DNA of 64,000 nucleotides from Phycisphaerales bacterium (GTDB lineage Bacteria > Planctomycetota > Phycisphaerae > Phycisphaerales > UBA1924). Below are positions 55,660 to 63,559 of the stretch, piece after piece (position 1 is the first letter of the stretch; each line of letters begins with the position of its first letter). The stretch spans positions 1 to 64,000 of the forward strand of contig JADZER010000011.1 in NCBI GenBank assembly GCA_020850415.1. Direction: 5' to 3'. Made by a program: the position numbers and the translations under genes. The notes under the pieces were generated by a model. The model was given only the letters and a program-made list of their open reading frames with translations, did not search any database and was not told where the DNA came from.

Positions 55660-56166
55660 ATGCCCCAATCCATGCCCGACCGCTTCCGCGACTGGTACGA
55701 CTACGAGCGAGACTGCAACGCCAAGACCATCGCCATGCTCGAGTCGGTCCCCGCCGACCGGCGCGCCGACCCCGACTACCCCCGCGCCCTCGCCAAGCTC
55801 GCCCACATGACCATCGCCCGATGGATGTGGCTCTACCGGCTGGGCAAGATCGACAGCCACCCGCCCGCCCGCGACCGCTTCGACGGCTCGGACACCCTCG
55901 GCGGCGTCCGCGCCCAGTTGGCCAGGGTCGAGCAGGCCTGGACCGCCTACCTCGCCACCATCGACGAAACCGAACTCGCCCGCTTCCTCGAATGGTCCCT
56001 CCCCGACGGGCGCGCCTGGCGCTGGCCGGTCGAGAAGCTCCTCATCCAGGTCTTCGGCCACGCCTGGTACCACCGGGGCCAGATCGCCACCCTCGTCGCC
56101 GACCTCGGCGGCACGCCCGTGGACACCGACTACATCTTCTGGGATCGGCCGGAGCAGATCGCCTGA
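55660..56166 (+). CDS. DinB-family protein
   Basis: DinB-like proteins are four-helix metalloproteins, some of them thiol S-transferases. The 168 residues contain FRDWYDYERDCNAKTIAMLE, LAKLAHMTIARWMWLYRL (first His ligand), and LLIQVFGHAWYHRGQIATLV with the His pair (H-x3-H) typical of the last metal ligands. The C-terminal TDYIFWDRPEQIA is also characteristic. AGGA lies before the ATG at 55660; the Met at 55672 is an alternative start. Substrate unknown. The gene is transcribed alone or with the operon that begins 120 bases downstream. Confidence 0.82.
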   Translation: MPQSMPDRFRDWYDYERDCNAKTIAMLESVPADRRADPDYPRALAKLAHMTIARWMWLYRLGKIDSHPPARDRFDGSDTLGGVRAQLARVEQAWTAYLATIDETELARFLEWSLPDGRAWRWPVEKLLIQVFGHAWYHRGQIATLVADLGGTPVDTDYIFWDRPEQIA

Positions 56167-56285
56167 GCCCCCGACGCCGGGGGCGCTCGCCATCGGTCCC
56201 GGGCGCCCGTTCGCACCGCCTCGCACCCCGCGCCCCGGACGCGGACCGGGTATCGTGGTGCTCGGCCGGCCCCGGAGGAGCACCC

Positions 56286-57146
56286 GTGATCACCAAGCGC
56301 GTCAGCACCGAGCAGATCCTCGCCCGACTCCGGCGCAAGGTCGACCAGCGCCTGCCGATCATGATCGCCAGCGCCGGGAGCGGCCTGGTGGCCCGGCTGC
56401 TCGAGGGCGCGGGCGTGGATTGCATCAACACCTTCTCCGGCGCCCGGCTTCGGGCCAACGGCATGGGCACCATGGCCATGATGTGGCCCATCCTCGACTC
56501 CAACCGCCAGACGCTCGACTACACCCGCGAGGACATCATGCCCGCGCTCCGGGGCGACGCCTTCGTGTGCGCCTGCCTCAACGCCAACGACCCGCTCAAG
56601 GACATGCGCATGGTCCTCGACGACTGCAAGCGCATGGGCGTCAACTCGGTCAGCAACATCGGCCCCTCGGTCAGCTATGTCGATCACGACAGCGAGATCT
56701 TTCGGGTGATCAAGAGCGCGGGCATCACGCTGCAGAACGAGATCGACATGCTCCGGCTCGCCCGCGACGAGATGGGCATGGTCACGATCGGGCTGGCGTT
56801 CACGCCCGAGGACGCGGTCGAGATCGTCGAGGGGGCGCGGCCGCACATCTTCTGCTACCACGCGGGCACGACCAAGGGCGGCCTCACCGGCTACGACAAG
56901 GGCGAGACCATCCAGGAGACCGCCGCGAAGACCGAGGAGGTGTACGAGGCCCTCCGCGGGATCGACCCGGGCGTTATCCTCGTCGGCCACGGGAGCGCGA
57001 TGGAGAACCCCGCCGACGCCAAGTACATGCTCGACCACACCAGCGGCCACGGGTTCTGGACCGGCTCCTCGACCGAGCGGCTGCCGATCGAGCGGGCCGT
57101 CTCCGCGGCCGCCGCGGAGTTCGCGGCGCTTCGCTTCGCCGATTGA
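56286..57146 (+). CDS. TIM-barrel protein of the PEP-hydrolase-like family
   Basis: This 286-residue protein belongs to the TIM-barrel family annotated as phosphoenolpyruvate hydrolase-like (PF09370), which also forms the C-terminal part of plant Tm-1-type proteins. Typical segments are LPIMIASAGSGLVARLLEGA, DCINTFSGARLRANGMGTM, MVLDDCKRMGVNSVSNIGP, GITLQNEIDMLRLAR, GLAFTPEDAVEIVEGARPH and CYHAGTTKGGLTGYDKGET, then GSSTERLPIERAV. The start is GTG at 56286, 5 bases after GAGGAG. The Tm-1-like gene follows at 40 bases. The reaction has not been established for this family as far as I know. Confidence 0.85.
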   Translation: MITKRVSTEQILARLRRKVDQRLPIMIASAGSGLVARLLEGAGVDCINTFSGARLRANGMGTMAMMWPILDSNRQTLDYTREDIMPALRGDAFVCACLNANDPLKDMRMVLDDCKRMGVNSVSNIGPSVSYVDHDSEIFRVIKSAGITLQNEIDMLRLARDEMGMVTIGLAFTPEDAVEIVEGARPHIFCYHAGTTKGGLTGYDKGETIQETAAKTEEVYEALRGIDPGVILVGHGSAMENPADAKYMLDHTSGHGFWTGSSTERLPIERAVSAAAAEFAALRFAD

Positions 57147-57186
57147 CCCCGGCCATCGACCCGGCCGACCGCCCCGGAGCCCCCCC

Positions 57187-58410
57187 ATGAAGACCGTCGC
57201 CATCCTCGCCACGCTCGACACGAAGGGGGATGAGGCCGCCTTTCTGCGGGACGAGATCAACCGATCGGGGGGGCGGGCGCTGCTGCTCGATCTCGGCGTG
57301 GTCGGCGAGCCCGCGATCCCCGCGGACATCACCAACGCCCAGATCGCCCTGGCGGGCGGCAGCACCATCGAGAAGCTCCGGGGCGCGGGGACGCGTGCGG
57401 ATGCCACCCCGGCGATCGCCGCGGGCGCCCGCAAGATCCTCCTCGAACGCGTCGCCGGGGGCGAGGTCCACGCCGTCCTCGGCCTCGGGGGCACGCAGGG
57501 CACGAGCCTGTGCGCCGAGATCATGCGGGCGCTGCCCTACGGCCTGCCGAAGGTCATCCTCTCGACCTCCGCCTCGGGCGACACCGCCCCCTTCGTCGGC
57601 ATCAAGGACATCACCATGATGTTCGCCGTCGCCGACATCCTGGGGCTCAACCCGTTCATGCGCAAGATGCTCGCCAACGCGGCGGGGGCGGCGCTGGGCA
57701 TGGCGCAGAACGAGTGGAGCCACCTGCCGGGCAAGGGCAGCAAGGGCACGATCGCCATGACCAACCTCGGCGTGCTGACGCAGGGCGCCATGCAGGCGAT
57801 CAAGCTCTTCCATGAGGCCGGGTACGAGGTCATCACCTTCCACGCCATCGGGGCCGGGGGCCTGGCCATGGAGCAGATGATGCGCGAGGGGCTCATCACC
57901 GGCGTGTTCGACTACGCCATGGGTGAGATCGCCGACTGGGTGTTTCAGGGGCTGCGGGCCGCGGACGAGACACGGCTGACCGTCGCCGGGCCGCTGGGCA
58001 TCCCGCAGGTGATCTGCCCGGGCGGGGCCGAGCACATCGGCCTGCTCCTCCGCAAACCCAACGAGGTGCCGGAGGCGTACAAGGACCACCTGCATGTCTT
58101 CCACAGCCCGATCGTCTTCGCCCCTCGCCTCAACGACGGGGAGCTGACCCGGGTCGCCCACGAGATCACCAAGCGGCTCGCGTCGAGCACGGGCAAGACC
58201 GTGTTCCTGATCCCGCTCCGGGGCGTGAGCCGCTACTCGGTCAAGGGCGGGCCCCTCGAGAACCCCGAGAGCGACCGGGTCTTCTTCGAAGCTCTCCGCT
58301 CTACCATGCCCCCCGGCGTGGACCTCCGCGAGCTCGACGCCGGCGCCGAGGACCCCGGGTTCGTCGGGGCCGCGGTCCGCACGCTCATCGGCATGATCGA
58401 ATCACCCTGA
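57187..58410 (+). CDS. Tm-1-like ATP-binding protein (UPF0261)
   Basis: The 407 residues match UPF0261, the N-terminal domain of tomato Tm-1: TVAILATLDTKGDEAAFLRD, LDLGVVGEPAIPADITNAQI, AVLGLGGTQGTSLCAEIMRA, PKVILSTSASGDTAPFVGIK, DITMMFAVADILGLN and FHAIGAGGLAMEQMMREGLI. In plants and fungi this domain is fused to the TIM barrel that is encoded just upstream here, which supports a joint function. The family binds ATP, but the metabolic reaction is not known. GGAG lies about 9 bases before the ATG at 57187, and the aldolase/SDR gene starts 15 bases after the stop. Confidence 0.87.
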   Translation: MKTVAILATLDTKGDEAAFLRDEINRSGGRALLLDLGVVGEPAIPADITNAQIALAGGSTIEKLRGAGTRADATPAIAAGARKILLERVAGGEVHAVLGLGGTQGTSLCAEIMRALPYGLPKVILSTSASGDTAPFVGIKDITMMFAVADILGLNPFMRKMLANAAGAALGMAQNEWSHLPGKGSKGTIAMTNLGVLTQGAMQAIKLFHEAGYEVITFHAIGAGGLAMEQMMREGLITGVFDYAMGEIADWVFQGLRAADETRLTVAGPLGIPQVICPGGAEHIGLLLRKPNEVPEAYKDHLHVFHSPIVFAPRLNDGELTRVAHEITKRLASSTGKTVFLIPLRGVSRYSVKGGPLENPESDRVFFEALRSTMPPGVDLRELDAGAEDPGFVGAAVRTLIGMIESP

Positions 58411-58425
58411 ACGAGGAACGCACGC

Positions 58426-60402
58426 GTGAAGAGCCGCTGGAACGAAGCCGAGGCCAAGCAGTTCGCGGGCGACCCCCTCGCCATGCGGGTCTATACCTCG
58501 CGCCTGCTTGGCGCCGACGAGGACCTCGTCATGCACGGCGGCGGCAACACCTCCGTCAAGACCCGCGAGACCGACTTCTTCGGCGACCCCGTCGGGGTCC
58601 TCCATATCAAGGGCTCCGGCTGGGACCTCAAGACTATCGAGAAGCCCGGCTTCGCCCCGCTGCGCCTCGAACCCACCCGGCGCCTCGCCACGCTCGACAC
58701 CCTCACCGACCTCGACATGGCCCGCCTGCTGCGATCCTTCCTCCTCGACCCCGGGGCACCGTCACCTTCCGTCGAGGCCATCCTCCACGCGATCATCCCC
58801 GGCGCGTTCGTTGACCACACCCACGCCGACTCGGTCGTCACGCTCTCCAACAACCCGCGCGGCGAGCGGCTGCTCGCCGACCTCTACCCGGACTGCCTCA
58901 TCCTGCCCTACATCATGCCGGGGTTCATCCTGAGCAAGCAGGTCGCCGACGCGATCCGGGGCCTGGACCTCTCGGAGTGCGCCGGCATCATCCTGCACCA
59001 CCACGGGGTCTTCACGTTCGCCGACGACGCGAGGACCTCTTACGAGAATATGATCGGGCTGGTGGACCGCGCCGACCGTTACATCGCCGAGCGTGCGCCC
59101 GGCCCGCTCCCCCGGGCCGACAGCCGGCCCGAACCGCTCCGGCTCGCCGCCGTCCGCCGCGCGGTCTCGCGGGTCCGCGGTCGCCCGCAGATCGCGATGC
59201 TCGACGCCTCGCCCGACGGCGCGGGATACGCCTCGCGCGCCGACATCGAGGCCATCGCCTCGCGGGGTCCCATTACCCCCGACCATGTGATCCGCACCAA
59301 GCGCACGCCGGCGATCATCCCCGCCGAGCCCGGCGAGGGCGCCCCCGCCGTCGACGCCTTCGCCGACGACTACCGGGCCTACTTCCGGGCCCACGCCTCG
59401 CCCGGGCACACCATGCTCGACCCGGCCCCCCGCGCCGCCGTCTGGAAAGGGCGCGGCACGATCGCCTTCGGCGACTCCGCCAAGGAGTGCGCGATCATCG
59501 CCGACATCGCCCGCCACACCCGGCGCGCGGTCCAGACCGGCGAGGCCCTCGGCGGCTGGCAGGCCCTCCCGCCCCGTGACATCTTCGACCTGGAGTACTG
59601 GAGCCTCGAGCAGGCCAAGCTCGCCAAGGGCGCCGGCGCCACGCCGCCCCACCAGGGCAAGGTCGCGATCGTCACCGGCGCGGCCCGCGGCATCGGGCGT
59701 GCGGCGTGCGAGGCCCTCGCGGAGGCCGGCGCCGCCGTCGTCGGCCTGGATATCGACCCCGGCGTCGCCGATGCGCTCCGCGCCCACGGCGCCGCGGGCA
59801 TCGCCTGCGATGTCACCGACGCCGGCGCTGTGCGGCGCGCGATCGAGCAGACCGTCCTCACCTACGGCGGCCTGGACATCATCGTCTGCAACGCCGGTAT
59901 TTTCCGCTCCGGCGAACGCCTCGAGGCCCACACGGACGACACCTGGGACAGGTCGCTCGCGGTCAACCTCACCGCCACGCAGCGGTTCATCACGGCCGCG
60001 ATCCCTTTCCTCAAGCTCGGCTGCTCGCCCACCATCCTCGTCGTCGGCTCGCGCAATGTCCCGGCCCCGGGGGCCGGGGCCGCGGCGTACTCGGTCAGCA
60101 AGGCCGGCCTCACCCAGCTCGCCCGCGTCGCCGCGCTCGAGCTCGCCGAGTCGGGGATCCGCGTGAACATCGTCCACCCCGACGCGGTCTTCGACACCGG
60201 CATCTGGACCGAGGACGCGCTCCGCCGCTCCGCCGAGCGCTACGGCATGACCGTCGAGCAGTACAAGACCAAGAACCTCCTCCGACGCGAGATCACCTCC
60301 CGCGAGGTCGCGGCGCTCCTCTCCACGCTCGCCGGCCCGGCCTTCGCCGCCACCACCGGGGCTCAGATCCCCATCGACGGCGGCGACCCGCGGGTCATCT
60401 GA
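58426..60402 (+). CDS. Class II aldolase / short-chain dehydrogenase fusion
   Basis: This 658-residue bifunctional protein has a class II aldolase/adducin domain first (VMHGGGNTSVKTRETDFFGD, FVDHTHADSVVTLSNN, ILHHHGVFTFADDARTSYEN, with zinc-binding His) and an SDR domain from about residue 405 (GKVAIVTGAARGIGRAACEA, IIVCNAGIF, VVGSRNVPAPGAGAAAYSVS with the YxxxK). Such fusions are known as rhamnulose-1-phosphate aldolase/lactaldehyde dehydrogenase and relatives. The substrate here is open; no rhamnose genes are near. The start is GTG at 58426 after GAGGAA. It ends the operon with the TIM-barrel and Tm-1-like genes. Confidence 0.88.
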   Translation: MKSRWNEAEAKQFAGDPLAMRVYTSRLLGADEDLVMHGGGNTSVKTRETDFFGDPVGVLHIKGSGWDLKTIEKPGFAPLRLEPTRRLATLDTLTDLDMARLLRSFLLDPGAPSPSVEAILHAIIPGAFVDHTHADSVVTLSNNPRGERLLADLYPDCLILPYIMPGFILSKQVADAIRGLDLSECAGIILHHHGVFTFADDARTSYENMIGLVDRADRYIAERAPGPLPRADSRPEPLRLAAVRRAVSRVRGRPQIAMLDASPDGAGYASRADIEAIASRGPITPDHVIRTKRTPAIIPAEPGEGAPAVDAFADDYRAYFRAHASPGHTMLDPAPRAAVWKGRGTIAFGDSAKECAIIADIARHTRRAVQTGEALGGWQALPPRDIFDLEYWSLEQAKLAKGAGATPPHQGKVAIVTGAARGIGRAACEALAEAGAAVVGLDIDPGVADALRAHGAAGIACDVTDAGAVRRAIEQTVLTYGGLDIIVCNAGIFRSGERLEAHTDDTWDRSLAVNLTATQRFITAAIPFLKLGCSPTILVVGSRNVPAPGAGAAAYSVSKAGLTQLARVAALELAESGIRVNIVHPDAVFDTGIWTEDALRRSAERYGMTVEQYKTKNLLRREITSREVAALLSTLAGPAFAATTGAQIPIDGGDPRVI

Positions 60403-60423
60403 TGCGGGCCGCGCCTGGCTTCC

Positions 60424-60530
60424 GGGGCATTGACGAGCCCTGTGCGCGAGCACAGGGTCTGGACGCGCCGGCACACCGCGGGCCGACCGGGACCCCGAGC
60501 TTGCGCTCGGGGCTCGTCAAGGCGCGGGCC
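60424..60530. repeat. Palindromic repeats after the aldolase/SDR gene
   Basis: Two palindromes lie in this gap: CCCTGTGCGCGAGCACAGGG (60438-60457) and CCCCGAGCTTGCGCTCGGGG (about 60492-60511), each next to a GACGAG or CTCGTC. The second, with flanking CTCGTCAAGGCG, is the inverse of the sequence after sdhB at 13112-13144. They may end the convergent transcripts. Confidence 0.65.
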
Positions 60531-60547
60531 CGCGTGCGGAGGGCGGT

Positions 60548-61102
60548 TCAATCCTCCAGGCGCCACTCCCCCACCGCCCGGTGCTCGGCCCCGTCGGTGT
60601 GCAGCACGCTCCGCACCAGCACCACCCGGTCCACCCGGAACGGCCCGGACCCGACCGGGGCATCCACCCGCGCCACCGACGCCCCCGCCTGTGCGCGCGC
60701 CAGCGTCACATGCGCCAGGAACCGGTCCGCCGGGTCCGGACGCGTGCTCCGCGCCAGGCGCTGCGCCAGGCGCCGGTGCAGCTCGATGACCTGCGCCGGC
60801 GCGTCGGTCTCGGCCGCGATCACCCGCACCGGCCCCCGCGCGGGCAGCGAGATCAGCCGGTGCGGGCGCAGCTCGAACGCCCCCACCCCGCGGCACGCGG
60901 CCCCGACGCTCTCTTCCACACGCTCAAGGTGTTTCGGATCGACCGGCCCGATGAACTGGAGCGTCAGGTGCACCTGCCCGGGCGGGACCTCGCGCACGCC
61001 GACCGTCGCGACCGCCCGGCGGGACTCCTGCAGCGACGCGACGACCTCCCGCGCCGGATAGGCCGCGACGAACAGCCGCAACGCTCGCTCGCCTCCGGCC
61101 AC
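60548..61102 (-). CDS. thpR: RNA 2',3'-cyclic phosphodiesterase (2H family)
   Basis: ThpR (LigT) opens 2',3'-cyclic phosphates at RNA ends and can ligate some tRNA halves. The 184 residues carry the two H-x-T/S-x motifs of the 2H superfamily: PGQVHLTLQFIGPVD (about residue 45) and FLAHVTLARAQ (about residue 130). ALRLFVAAYPAREVVASL is the usual first strand. The start is GTG at 61102, 3 bases after the stop of the upstream epimerase-like gene, so they share a transcript. Confidence 0.88.
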   Translation of the reverse strand: MAGGERALRLFVAAYPAREVVASLQESRRAVATVGVREVPPGQVHLTLQFIGPVDPKHLERVEESVGAACRGVGAFELRPHRLISLPARGPVRVIAAETDAPAQVIELHRRLAQRLARSTRPDPADRFLAHVTLARAQAGASVARVDAPVGSGPFRVDRVVLVRSVLHTDGAEHRAVGEWRLED

Positions 61103-61105
61103 GCC

Positions 61106-62026
61106 TCACCCCGCTCCCGGCGACCCCATCGCCGCGGCCAGCTCGCGGAGGTGCGCCTCGATCCCCGCGTGCCCGCGTTCCAGCGCCACGCCGAGCGACC
61201 GGGCCGCCTCCTTGCTGAAGGCGTTCTCGGGCTTCTCGGGGCTGGAGAAGTCGATGTCCGCCTGGATCCCCAGCACCCGGGCCGCCATCGCCGCCCAGTC
61301 GGCATGGCGGGCGTAGCAGTCCACCAGGTTGAAGGGACGCCCCGAAGCGTGCTCGTTCCCGACGATCGCCGCGACCGCGGCCCCGACATCGTCCACATGC
61401 ACGAACTTCCCGCCGCCCGCGCGCGCGTAGCGCCCGCCCGCCCGCAGCGCCTCGATGACCTTGTAGCCGTGCGAGCGGTCGAGCTTGGGGTCGATCCCGT
61501 AGACCGCGCAGGGGCGCACGGCCGAGGTGTTCCTCCCCTTCTCGAAGTGCTCGGCCCACAGGTGGGCCTCGACGGCCGCCTTGTACGCCCCGTACTCGCT
61601 CATCGGGCGCAGCGGGTGGTCCTCGTCGACCAGGTTCACCCCGTCGGGCCCCTTGGCCCGGGGCATCATGTCGTGGTGGACCGCGATCGTGGAGATGAAC
61701 ACGAACTGGCGCGGCGCCGACTCGTGCAGCAGCAGCACCGAGCCCTCGAGGTTCGAGCGCAGGTGCCCCCGCATGTCCGGCGGGTCGGGGCGCATCATCG
61801 ACCAGTCGATGCTGTTGTGCACCACGCAGTCGGCGCCGTCCAGCAGCTCCGGCCAGCACCTGGCGTCGGCGTGATCGCCCACCACGAACCGGTCCACGAA
61901 CCGATCGACCAGCTCCCGCCGGCTCGTCGGGCGCACCAGCCCCGTCACCGAATGCCCCGCCCCGTGGAGCGCACGGGCGATCGCCGAACCGAGAAAGCCC
62001 GAAACGCCGGTGAGTGCGACTCGCAT
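61106..62026 (-). CDS. NAD(P)-dependent epimerase/dehydratase-like protein
   Basis: This extended SDR protein of 306 residues has the nucleotide-binding motif VALTGVSGFLGSAIARALHG, DCVVHNSIDW, then VFISTIAVHHD as the active-site strand, and EYGAYKAAVEAHLWAEHFE containing the YxxxK. FVHVDDVGAAVAAIVGN is the typical later segment. It probably acts on a nucleotide sugar or a similar hydroxy compound; the substrate cannot be fixed. TATCCT lies 5 bases before the ATG at 62026. Confidence 0.85.
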   Translation of the reverse strand: MRVALTGVSGFLGSAIARALHGAGHSVTGLVRPTSRRELVDRFVDRFVVGDHADARCWPELLDGADCVVHNSIDWSMMRPDPPDMRGHLRSNLEGSVLLLHESAPRQFVFISTIAVHHDMMPRAKGPDGVNLVDEDHPLRPMSEYGAYKAAVEAHLWAEHFEKGRNTSAVRPCAVYGIDPKLDRSHGYKVIEALRAGGRYARAGGGKFVHVDDVGAAVAAIVGNEHASGRPFNLVDCYARHADWAAMAARVLGIQADIDFSSPEKPENAFSKEAARSLGVALERGHAGIEAHLRELAAAMGSPGAG

Positions 62027-62031
62027 GCCGG

Positions 62032-62037
62032 AGGATA
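62032..62037 (-). promoter_or_regulatory. TATCCT, candidate -10 of leaderless mRNA
   Basis: On the minus strand TATCCT ends 5 bases before the ATG at 62026 of the epimerase-like gene. Confidence 0.45.
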
Positions 62038-62050
62038 CACGCCGCCCGGG

Positions 62051-62518
62051 CTACCCGATCGGCTTGCGGAAGAGGCGCACATCCGCCACGGGCTCGAAGC
62101 CCAGGGCCGCGTGGGCCCGCAGGCTGACCCCGTTGTCGATTTCCGCGTCGGACGCGAACTCGGTGCAGCCCCGCTCGGCGGCCCAGCGCTCGCATGCCCG
62201 CACCAGCAGGCGCCCGACGCCCCGCCCCCGGGCTTCGGGCGCGACGAACCAGCCCTCCAGATACCCCACGGGGGAGCTCAGGCACCCCTCCGCGTAGTCT
62301 CGCAGCGAGACCTCTGCGAACCCCAGCGCCCCGCCGGCCTCCCCCACCGCCAGCACCACCAGGTGGGGCAGGCGCTGGATGCGCCCCTTCGCGAGGTACT
62401 CTGCTGCCAGCGTCTCGAAGTCGTCGGTGAGCCACGCCGGTCCCATCTCCCGGCGCATCGCGCACCAGAGCCCCGCGTTCGAGGCGTCCACAGGCACGAT
62501 GCGCACCTCGGCCGGCAT
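62051..62518 (-). CDS. GNAT acetyltransferase, AAC(6')-like
   Basis: The 155 residues are a GNAT fold with the acetyl-CoA site YLEGWFVAPEARGRGVGRLL (R/Q-x-x-G-x-G/A). The order of segments, LWCAMRREMGPAWLTDDF, LGFAEVSLRDYAEGCLSSPV, CERWAAERGCTEFASDAEID and AHAALGFEPVADVRLFRKP, is close to aminoglycoside 6'-N-acetyltransferases of the AAC(6')-I type. It may modify aminoglycosides or only a related amine. GGAGGGACGCC precedes the ATG at 62518. It is chromosomal with no mobile genes around it. Confidence 0.8.
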   Translation of the reverse strand: MPAEVRIVPVDASNAGLWCAMRREMGPAWLTDDFETLAAEYLAKGRIQRLPHLVVLAVGEAGGALGFAEVSLRDYAEGCLSSPVGYLEGWFVAPEARGRGVGRLLVRACERWAAERGCTEFASDAEIDNGVSLRAHAALGFEPVADVRLFRKPIG

Positions 62519-62537
62519 GGCGTCCCTCCCGTCGGGG

Positions 62538-63509
62538 TCAGTAGTTCGGCGTCGGCGCCCGGTAGTCCGCGATGTCGATCGCGCGGAACCAGGCGATCGT
62601 TTTGGCCAGCCCCTCTCGCAGGTCCACCCGGGGGCGCCACCCCAGTCTCGCCGCGGCCAGCCCGATATCCGGGCACCGCTGCTTGGGGTCGTCCTCGGGC
62701 AGATCCTTCTTCACCAGGCGCGAGGCGCCGCCCACCTGCTCGAGCACCTGCTCGGCCAGACGCCGGATCGTGAACTCGTGCGGGTTGCCCAGGTTCACCG
62801 GCCCGACGAAGTCGTCGGACCCTTCCATCAGGGCGATCAGCCCCGAGATCAGGTCGTCCACATAGCAGAACGAACGCGTCTGCAGGCCGTCCCCGAAGAT
62901 CGTGATGTCCGACCCCGCCAGGGCCTGGCGGATGAAGTTGCTCACCACTCGCCCGTCGAACGGGTGCATCCGCGGCCCGTAGGTGTTGAAGATCCGCGCT
63001 ACCCGGATGTTCACCCCGTTCTTGCGGTGGTAGTCGAAGAACAGCGTCTCGGCCGCACGCTTGCCCTCGTCGTAGCACGCCCGCGGCCCGATGGGGTTGA
63101 CGCTCCCGCGGTAGTCCTCGGGCTGCGGGTGCACATCCGGGTCGCCGTAGACCTCGCTCGTGGAGGCCTGGAGCACCTTCGCGCGGCAGCGTTTGGCCAT
63201 CCCCAGCACATTGATCGCCCCCATCACGGAGGTCTTCATGGTCTTGATGGGGTTGTACTGGTAGTGCCCCGGCGCCGCCGGGCACGCGAGGTTGTAGATC
63301 TCGTCGACCTCGAGGTACATCGGGTGGGTCACATCGTGCCGGATCAGCTCGAAGTTCGCCCGTCCCAGCAGGTGCGCCACATTGCTCTTCTGGCTCGTGA
63401 AGAAGTTGTCCAGGCAGATCACATCGTGCCCGGCGTCGACCAGCCGGTCGCACAGGTGCGAGCCGAGAAAGCCGGCCCCGCCGGTGACCAGAATTCGCTT
63501 GATGCTCAT
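62538..63509 (-). CDS. UDP-glucuronate decarboxylase (UDP-xylose synthase)
   Basis: This enzyme turns UDP-glucuronate into UDP-xylose for surface polysaccharides. The 323 residues show the extended SDR features of the UXS family: [97 protein letters not shown] (YxxxK), [20 protein letters not shown], and [17 protein letters not shown]. The match runs over the whole length, so this call is firmer than for other SDR proteins here. No ribosome binding site is obvious before the ATG at 63509. Confidence 0.94.
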   Translation of the reverse strand: MSIKRILVTGGAGFLGSHLCDRLVDAGHDVICLDNFFTSQKSNVAHLLGRANFELIRHDVTHPMYLEVDEIYNLACPAAPGHYQYNPIKTMKTSVMGAINVLGMAKRCRAKVLQASTSEVYGDPDVHPQPEDYRGSVNPIGPRACYDEGKRAAETLFFDYHRKNGVNIRVARIFNTYGPRMHPFDGRVVSNFIRQALAGSDITIFGDGLQTRSFCYVDDLISGLIALMEGSDDFVGPVNLGNPHEFTIRRLAEQVLEQVGGASRLVKKDLPEDDPKQRCPDIGLAAARLGWRPRVDLREGLAKTIAWFRAIDIADYRAPTPNY

Positions 63510-63559
63510 CGCGTGATGCTCACTGGCGGCACTCCCTGCTTCCCGGCCCCCGCGCCATT

